Origin: Rehmannia glutinosa
Taxonomy: Eukaryota; Streptophyta; Magnoliopsida; Lamiales; Orobanchaceae
Assembly (NCBI GenBank): GCA_016081115.2
Contig: CM071930.1
Coordinates: 7,173,419-7,237,418, forward strand
Direction of reading: 5' to 3'
Length of the DNA: 64,000 bases
Made by a program: the position numbers and the translations under genes. Positions within the stretch are counted from its first letter, which is position 1, and the number at the start of each line of letters is the position of its first letter. The notes beneath the pieces are model-generated. The model worked only from the letters and a program-made list of their open reading frames with translations. It did not search any database and had not been told where the DNA came from. This document shows positions 56,050 through 64,000 of this stretch, in pieces.

Positions 56050-59000
56050 GGAGAAGTGAGTGCGAAGGAACCTGGTACATGGATAGTGGTACATTCCAGG
56101 ACATATGACAGAAATAAGAAAAATCATCAAAATTCAAGGAAGTTAAAGGAGCAAAAGTCATATTTGGAGGAAATGAAGCTCTGGCGAAATAAGAGGCATT
56201 GGATCTATCAAGAAGAATGTATTAGAAATCACGGATGTTGCATATGTTGAAGGACTCAACTTCAACTTAATGAGCATCGACCAACTCGTGACAAGGGCTA
56301 CAATGTTGGATTCAACATGGGTATATGCCAAATCAAAGATATTGAATCAAATGAAGTTGTCTTTGCAAAGATGTAGACGAGAAAAATATGTATGTAGTGG
56401 ATTGGTCAACCGCAACACCCAAAGACTGTCTACTAGCAAAAGCACAGTGAATCAAGTTTTGTGGCACTGGTATGGCACACCTTTGAATTTCAAAACAATT
56501 AATTAAAGTGGCAAGAAGTCATCTTGTGGAAGGATTACAGATTGATTATACAAAAAGGAGAGTATATGTGACGCATGTCGAAGGGAAAATAAATCAAGTC
56601 GTCATTCAAAGAAAAGACATGCCCATCCTCAACAAAGAATATTGCATCGCTTCATATGGATCTATTTGGCCCAAATGGAACCGGCCAACATAAGTGGAAA
56701 AAAATACACCTTGGTGGTAGTAGATGACTATTCAAGATATACATGGACAATATTCATGTAAGAAGAAAGAAACTCTACAAAAACTACCACGGTGATGAAG
56801 AGGATTCAAAACGAGAAGAGTCAAACCATTATCAAAATAAGATCGAGAGGAAGGCGAGTTTGTCAATGGAATAATAACTCAAGTATTGTATTGAGAATGG
56901 TATTGGTCATGAACTATCGGCAGCAAAGGACTCCACGTGAGAATGGAGTTGCGAGAAAGAAGAATAGAACCCTCAAAAAGCGGCGAGGACCATGTTAGTG
57001 AAGCGGGGGTTACCAAAAAGATTTTGGTGAAGCAATCAACATGACTTGCTACACCCAAAAGCAGGATGTATGATAAATAGGCGGTGACAAAGACTCCTAT
57101 GAGATCTGGGTGGAAGAAAACCAAATGTTGCATACTTGAGAATATTTGGATGTAAATGCTTCATCCACAACAATGGCAAAGACAACCTAAAGGCTTTTGA
57201 TGCTAAAAGTGATGAAGGTATCTTCTTAGGATACTCGGTGAAAGCAAAGCCTCTGAGGATACTCAACAAAAGAACTATGGTTCTGAAGAATCCATTCATG
57301 TAGTATTCAATGAGCAAATGTAAATGGAGAAGACATTGAAGAGTCGGTGATAATTTGAATCATCCAACCATACTGAGAAGAGTCCTATCTTGAAGTCAAA
57401 TTTGGAATTATCAATTGAGGAAGAAGATGAGATAATGAATCTCAAAAACAAGTGGAAAATTTGCGGCTAAGTGATTACGAGAGAGAGGCGACCCCAGCGA
57501 CACAAGCGCAAGTCGATCAATCCACTAACTAACTCCAACCGATGTAAGATGGCCGAGAGATCATCCACACGAACTTGTAATTGTAGATATAAAAGAAGGT
57601 GTCAAAACAAGATCCGAACTCAATAAGAAGCTATGTTCACTTGCTTCATCTCGCAAATAGAGCCCAAAGACGTGTCACAAGCATTGGATGACACACATTG
57701 GATTCAAGCTATGCAAGAAGAAGAGTGAATCGAGTTTGAAAGAAATAAAGTGTGGGAATTAGTGCAAAGACCCATACATCAAAATGTGATTGGCACCAAA
57801 TGGGTGTTCGAAATAAGATGAACGAGGAAGGTTACGTGGTAAGAAACAAAGCAAGACTAGTAGCCAAAGGATATTGCCAAAAGAAGAAGGGATAGATTTT
57901 GATGAAACATTTGCCTGTAGCAAGATTGGAAGCTATAAAGATGTTTCTTGCCTATACGACTCACAAGAATTTCATTGTATATCGGATGGATGTAAAAAGT
58001 GCATTCTGAATGGTTTATTGGAAGAAGAAGTGTATGTTGAACAACCTCCGAGGATTTGAGCGAAGACTCTTGGAGATAAGGTATACAAACTCAAGAAAAG
58101 CCCTGTATGGATTGAAGCAGGCACCCGAGCATGGTATGATACCTTGTCACAATTTCTAGCGAAAATGGATTCACAAAAGGAAAAGTAGATAGAACACTTT
58201 TGAGAATTCAAGACAAAAAGAGTAGTATCTTGCTTGTTCAAGTATATGTGGATGACATCATTTTTGGATCCACAAACAAAGAGTTGTGTGAAAAATTTTC
58301 AAACCTCATGCAAAGTAAATTTGAAATGAGCATGATGGGGAGTGACATTCTTCCTTGGACTCCAAGTGAAGCAGTGAAGGATGGAACCTTCATAAGTCAA
58401 ACAAAGTACACGGAGATTTAATGAAGAAGTTTGGTATGGAAGAGAAGTCTTACGTAAAAATACCAATGAACACATCGTCAAAATGGACATGGATGCGGAT
58501 GGCAAGCTTTGTAGATCAAACAAGATCTGAGCACTTATTGGATCATTGCTCTATCTCACAAAGCAAGCGAGGCGGACATCACCTATCTTTGTAGGTGTAT
58601 GTGCAAGATTTCAATCGCTCCAAAAGAGAGTCATATGACAAAGACTAAGAGAATATTGAGATACTTGAAAGGAAGCCAAGAAGTAGGCCTATGGTATCCA
58701 AAGGAAGGTGGATTCAAGCTAATTGGCTATTGATTCGACTATCTTTGGATGCGAGTGGACGGGAGAAGAGCACTTGAGGCACATGTCAAATCTAGGAAAC
58801 GGTGATTTCTGGTTTAGCAAGAAGCAAAACTCAATAGCCACCTCCACGGTGATCACGAGAATACATAGTGCTGGGCAAATTGTTGTGCCCAAGTCTATGG
58901 ATGACAAAGAATCGAGAGACTATGAAATTGAGGAAAAAGAGATTCCAATCATGTGTGATAACACAAGTGCAATTGCAATTACTCAAAATCTGTGTTGCAT

Positions 59001-59165
59001 TCAAGAACAAAGCATATTGATGTCGAGATATCACTTCATAAGAGATCATGTTGAAAAGAAGGATATCATCCTGGAATATATCTCAAGCGATAAACAACTA
59101 GTGACATCTTCACAAAACCATTATGTGAGTCAAGATTTGAAGAACTCAAACATGAGTTGGGGTTA
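56050..59165 (+). pseudogene. Copia pol, decayed
   Basis: Protease: the DSG triplet at 56082-56090 in a WYMDSGT context. Integrase remnants: 56460-57310, with the LRILNKRTMV-like end of the core and C-terminus. Reverse transcriptase: EGIDFDETFA at 57889, LEEEVYVEQPP at 58020, and VYVDDIIFGSTN at about 58245-58280 with the catalytic Asp pair intact. RNase H part: 58720-59160, with CDNTSAIAI and SRYHFIRDHVEKKDI. Many one-base indels, most of them losses. Confidence 0.8.
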
Positions 59166-59733
59166 ATTGAGTGGTGACACTCGCATTTAATCAAAGAAGA
59201 AAAATGGAGCAGAAAAGGGGTAAAAAAAGAGTACAAAAAGCAATCATTTCGATAAATCATGTATCGGAAAGACAATTACAGAGTCGTGAGATAGGCCGAA
59301 GTCACTAAGAGAATGTGAGAGAAGTAGAGTTAAATCGACTAAGGGATGTTGAATAACTTATGAGCAAAGTGACAAAAAACTGTCATCATTTTGACTAAGC
59401 GGGAATGTTTTAAGAAATACGTCGGCATAATGATGATGTGTCGGACATAAAAGCGCACACCAAGCTTATGATTGGATATAAATCTTTTGCCGCATTAAAT
59501 ACGAGACATGAAATGCTAAATAAGCGTGCAAAATCTAAGCCGTTGATTTCGATCACATTTCAAAACCACCCGCACGTCCTTTCATAAACCATATTTAAAC
59601 CATTTTCACCGTTTCTCTCTCACACTTCTAAAAAGCTGTTCATCTCTTTCTCTCAAAAGCAAAAGCAAAAATAATCTCTAAACCCTATCTATCTTCAAAT
59701 CAATTTCGAGTTTTCCTTGATACAATCCTGAAA
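59166..59733. other. Spacer between pol and envelope-like region
   Basis: No gene is seen. At 59540-59660 there are TATTTAAACC and a CTCTCTCTC leader-like run, compatible with a promoter or splice region for a downstream frame, as found before Sirevirus envelope-like genes. Confidence 0.4.
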
Positions 59734-62700
59734 ATGGCACCAACTTATGACTTTACCAAGTTAGGAAGCAAATCCACAAGGCTCTACGGTGGATTTTCGG
59801 GATGATGAAACAGTGCGACGACACCCTAGTGAAGAAAATCGCTGAAAAGTTAGAAAGCGTCCGATCTGAAACCGTTTCGGCGTTAGAATACCCGATGACA
59901 TATGTGGAGGAGGTCGCACAATTCTCGTGAATCTTTGAGATTCACGATGAAGGAATCAAGTCATCGTTCACGGAAAGCGGTGACTATCCGCCAAGGATTT
60001 GGTGACCCTTGCTCACTACTAGTAGAAGGAGCATCGAGATTAACGAAGTTGATGTAAAACTGGTGATGCTTGGAAAGAAATAGCCAAGCGACTTTCTTGA
60101 TAAAATAGTGTATGACAAACAAACAAGAGATTTGAAGGAGGATTATCACAAGCTGTTGGACATCGTTGCCAAATGTATCGACATCAAGTTTGGCGACTTT
60201 GACCAATCATTGTCAAAGGCAAAGCTGATTGTAATGGCCGCAATCATCGAAGAAAAGAAGATAAATGGGGCTGAGTTTGTCTACATGAGACTCTGCCGAA
60301 CGTGGGAACAAATCCTTCAAAGAAGATGGCACATTTGGAGGATCACGGGATATGGCCTAGTGATTGGCGGCTAATGGAGGTGAAAGGAGTCCCTCTTAGA
60401 CATGGGAAGGCATTCCATGTTAACAAGAGGATGTTGAGCAAACCTCTAGGCGCGCTGAGAAGAGAGCTTACGCCAAGAGAGCGACACGGTGAGGGGAATC
60501 GGTGACCCTGAAGATACAATTGTTTCCTCTCCACCGAAGAAGGTTTGCCAGACTACTAAGAAAGGCTAGCGCCCCTGCAGCAAAGAAAACAAACATGCTC
60601 CCCGCCCCTGCGGCGAGTCACTGCCCCTGCAGTCGTGTCTCCCCCTGCTGCAGCGGTCGAGAAGGACTCACAAATACCTTCTCCGATCGTCAAAAAGAGG
60701 AGAACCGAGAAGCCACGACGGCTGCTCCTCGAGAAAAAGACACCAAAGACAGGCCCCGGCCGCCCAAGACTAAAGGACAAATCTACGAACGAGAAATTCC
60801 TCGGTACAAACTAGGAGACGAAGAAGAATCATCAAGCGATCTGAATGGAGAAACCGGTGAGTCGGGATTACTCGGCTAGAGAAGATCTAGGAGACTACTA
60901 GAGAAGTAGAGTCTCGGATGTAATTGATGAAACGACCAAGTCTCTCTTTGAAGGCGATCGTGAGAGGCAACGACCGAAGACACAATTTGTAATTCACACG
61001 CAATTTGAAGCACAAGAAAGAACTGCTAGAGCGGATAGTGATGTAATGATCCTATCTCCACCTTACCCGGACATCAAAATCGTCTGCGTGAGTGGAGAAA
61101 TGGAAGTTGAGTAAGTCGAGGAGCAGTTCCAACGGCACGAGTTTATAGAAGAAGAAGAGGCTGCTAAATTTCCTTGGACTAAAAGCGTGCCCTGAGACTT
61201 GATGAAGACAAGCGCTTAGATATCCTGCTTGATTTACAAGGAAAAGGAGAGAAAAGCAAGGCGAGGAAGCGAGGCACGTGAGAAAGCAAGCATCCGCCTA
61301 TCTCGGCACCATAGAACACACACATCCTCTCCTTGATGTCTTCTCGGACGGTGATGAGGATCGGAGAATGATCTTTGCCCACGAGAAGAAGAGTTGCAAA
61401 CCGCGGCAAGCATTGCCGCGAATCAAGAATCCTTCACGAGCAAAGATTGATGGAGGGACCAGGAGAGTCCTCGAACACGGTGAAATTGATCCAATGGGAG
61501 TGGTTGAGCAAATCGCTTGTTGTTATTTGCTACCACTTCCCGACTCACTCGGAAGAAAGCAATAAGGGACTGGCGATGGCGGGATAGTGGGGACCCCGGT
61601 CGAGCCAACCCCTATTGAAGGTGTGTTACCACCCGCCCAAATGGTGAACAATCAATCGAAGCATAGGGAGTTTGGGCCGAGTAACCCCATTTCAAGTCAC
61701 TCGGTGGTGCTCGGTGAGGGGAAACTCCCTCTCTGCGGCAAGGTCGGAGGATCTGCAGATGACTCCACAACGAATCAAGGAGGCGAAGTAGAAAATACAA
61801 ACACAAGAAGAACAACAAGTTGCCATCAACGAAGCTCGGATAGTTGACCTTTGTCTCGGTGAGGTGCCAACCGCTCGAAGGCTAATGACACTGGCGATGT
61901 AGTCGAGGCATAGGAAGGAACATCCCGGGAGTTAACACACAGGCGTTGAAAGTGCAATCCATGGGGTTGAGACTCAATGGATGCCACCATGAGAAGACCC
62001 TAAGGCAGTGACATTGTCGAAAGGGGAGGACAAGGCCTCATTGCGCATGAGAGCTGCTTGGAGGTAATGAAGGCCCACGAGAGGTTGAGACTTCCGGGGT
62101 AAAGAAGGTGAAGTAGAGAACATCCCTCTGCTATAATCGACCCATCTCGAGAAGGAGATAAAGCGCACTTCATGATTCCCAGGATAATCGATGTATCCTT
62201 TGCGGGATCGGAAGGCGAAGAAAAAGCGAGTCATCCCGAGTGCAAATCAAAAGACTCGGTGCGGATGTTCCAAGCACGAGCAAGTCGATCCCAAGACTAC
62301 TCGTCAAACCTTTAACTTTGATGATGAGCCTCATGGAAATCTCATCATCGTCGATGACGCATTCTTGATAAGGCCGAGGACGTCACGCAATTGGAAAAAT
62401 CGGTGAGACCAACGAAGGTACATTAAGGCAATTGAGGCTCAAGAACCGAGACCAACGAAGGCTGTTGAGGCAGTGAGGCTCAAAGAACCGGGACGACTTC
62501 ACAACAAAACCCGGTGAACAAGAGACCAGCTGCGCGAGGCTCCTCAAGGCTGCAGCGGGATCGATTCCAGAAAAAAAAAGAACTTCACGCGCACCGCTCA
62601 TCATCGAAGCAGATCCCGGTTGGCGGCGATGAATATTTTGTAGAATCTTTCCCTTTTCCTTTGGAGATACGAGAACTCCGAAGAGTCGAAAGCGAACAAG

Positions 62701-63930
62701 CACGCTATCACAAACCAACTCTGTTCTTCCATCGGATACCATTGTTCGGTGCTTATGACTTTGATCTTTGTATGGCCATCGGTACCCAAATGAAGAATCG
62801 GTTGAAGTTCGAAAAGTGTTCAAGGCACTATTTTGAGGTGAACGGATGGAGAGGCATCGAGGCCTCTTTGGATATCTTGTTGGACAACAGAGATGCCACC
62901 ACTACGTAGGCTTGAGAGACATACTTGGTCGAGAATAAGGGAATGGTGGCAACAACGACAAACAATGCGTGTGGAACACGTAAGATACTTGAGGACATTG
63001 TTCAACAATTTGCTAGTGTGGAGAGTGAAAATCTTTGATGCAAAAACGAAGGTGAGAGAACATATTGAGCACATGCATGAAGCTCATCTTTTGCCGAGAT
63101 AAAGCTCTGCGTGAGCAAAATACGAATGATCTCACAGCGTTTGGAAGAACACATGACTAGAAAATTGGCCTTCTCATGGTGAGATGAAGTGATTTCGTGA
63201 GAGTCCAACGCTACTCGATCGAATTCCGTCTTTGCTACAACGCAGCAGACTTGAAGCAGAACTCGACTATCCAGGCTCGACTTCATGCTTGCCATGTTCC
63301 CTCAGGTTCCTCTATCCTTTGATGATGCCAAAAAGGGGAAGAGGAATACCTTAAAGCGACAAAAAATCTGAAGTGAAAAGAAAGGAAGCGGTGAGAAGGG
63401 AAAATCGGTGAGGAAATTTTGAAACAAAAGAAAGGAAAATCTGCTGAGGGGAAGGATCAAAAGATATCACCTTGATGATTGCACAAACCCCTCAACGGGG
63501 TCCCATCTGTCACAGTGACATTATCGACAAACTCCCAGTGACTCTGCCACTCCAACACTCTGTTGTATCTATGGTGAAAAGAGAAAAACAATTGAAGCGA
63601 GGGATGAAGGAAGTGGAAGGAAGAATGGATGCGAGTTATAAACATCTTGAAAGAACACGGAGGCATTCCGGTGAAGCGAGAGACACTTATGCCATTTCGG
63701 ATGTCGGGACGAGCCACGATCGAGTTTGAATTCAAAACGCTCGAATCGAAGGATATTTTGCAAATATGTCCATGGCTCAAGCTTGGGACTTATCTTGGGA
63801 AAAGGGTCTCACGTTATGTGAAGAAGGCTGACGACAGAGACTTCCCTGATCCTCACTCTTTGGTCACTCGTAGTCACTCAATTTGGAAAGAAGAAGACCC
63901 CGAGTCTATACGCCCGAGGTAGAGGAAGAA
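59734..63930 (+). pseudogene. Envelope-like region of the Sirevirus-type element, decayed
   Basis: Starts at ATG 59734 (MAPTYDFTKLGSKSTR). 60108-60374 has CIDIKFGDFDQSLSKAKLIV and IIEEKKINGAEFVYMRLC, similar to the plant transposon protein domain found after pol in Maximus/SIRE1-type elements. 60502-60879 is Pro/Ala/Lys-rich and acidic. Later frames (62514-62909 with DFDLCMAIGTQMKNRLKF; 63629-63922) have no domain I recognise. I cannot tell how much is one gene. The name envelope-like follows usage for these elements; no signal peptide or membrane segment is visible. Confidence 0.45.
63330..63344 (+). promoter_or_regulatory. Polypurine-tract-like motif
   Basis: AAAAAGGGGAAGAGG in the context TTTGATGATGCCAAAAAGGG is much like the purine tract of Sireviruses. 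It could be one of several such tracts; no LTR start follows at once. Confidence 0.5.
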
Positions 63931-64000
63931 GCGGCGAGTTGAGGAAGAAGCTTGGACTGAGGCCTCTGCCCAAGAATATTGAATCGTAGATCCAGGAAAG

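Larger units (their letters stand above)
53885..64000 (+). mobile_element. Decayed Sirevirus-like copia element, no left LTR, runs off the window
   Basis: Gag, protease, integrase, reverse transcriptase, RNase H and an envelope-like region follow in copia order. The VYVDDIIFGSTN box is typical of Sireviruses, as is the long region after pol. No left LTR or primer-binding site is seen before gag, and no right LTR by 64000. The left junction near 53885 touches the palindrome array of the MULE derivative. Confidence 0.8.

Noticed and set aside
62383..62823. 146-codon minus-strand frame
   Set aside because: Antisense to the envelope-like region; no recognisable domain, and similar-length frames exist on both strands there.

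Overview
This is plant nuclear DNA, probably from a eudicot. It is AT-rich and has spliced, intron-bearing genes. The mobile elements are typical of angiosperms: Ty1/copia and Ty3/gypsy retrotransposons, hAT, Mutator-like, a possible CACTA fragment, an RTE-type LINE and a tRNA-derived SINE. There is also a remnant that looks like an endogenous caulimovirid. I cannot name the species. Nearly the whole window is transposon. Only one ordinary host gene is clear: a plant-specific protein of about 301 residues on the minus strand at 42938-43843.

Left end (1-2645): a broken coding region resembling a caulimovirid transactivator/inclusion-body protein, followed by an as-1-like enhancer, a TATA box and polyadenylation signals. 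This is the layout expected at the end of an integrated pararetrovirus.

Centre left (2646-30508): a multi-level nest inside one minus-strand Tat-type Ty3/gypsy element. Its internal part (14064-17784) keeps gag and the last part of integrase, with almost all of pol deleted, plus about 1.8 kb of tandem repeats. Both of its LTRs are split. The left LTR (2646-2977 plus 13782-14063) holds a probable large solo LTR (2978-13781), which in turn holds a complete-ended Sirevirus-like copia element (5117-12687, target duplication GGGAT). The right LTR (17785-18271 plus 30364-30508) holds a hAT transposon (18272-30355, target duplication GGTGTCAC). The hAT holds an 8.6-kb Mutator-like element (18471-27099, target duplication ACAAAACTT). 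That MULE carries a DUF1985/Ulp1-type protease gene on the plus strand, a decayed mudrA-type transposase on the minus strand, and an array of palindromic AAAACGACT/AGTCGTTTT motifs between them.

Middle (30509-49790): a hAT MITE, a 1.5-kb solo LTR, a possible CACTA end, a SINE cut in two by a complete-ended copia element (34922-41351), the host gene, an RTE LINE tail and several hAT MITEs, one nested in another. The rest is AT-rich intergenic DNA.

Right end (49791-64000): a second DUF1985-bearing MULE derivative, with its own palindromic GGCACGAT/ATCGTGCC arrays and a 1.55-kb solo LTR inserted in its DUF1985 exon. After it comes a decayed Sirevirus-like copia element with gag, pol and a long envelope-like region, running to the window edge.

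No gene network operates here. The story is layered insertion and decay, ordered by clean target-site duplications. The most unusual content is the pair of protease-carrying MULE derivatives, each with a private palindrome array.
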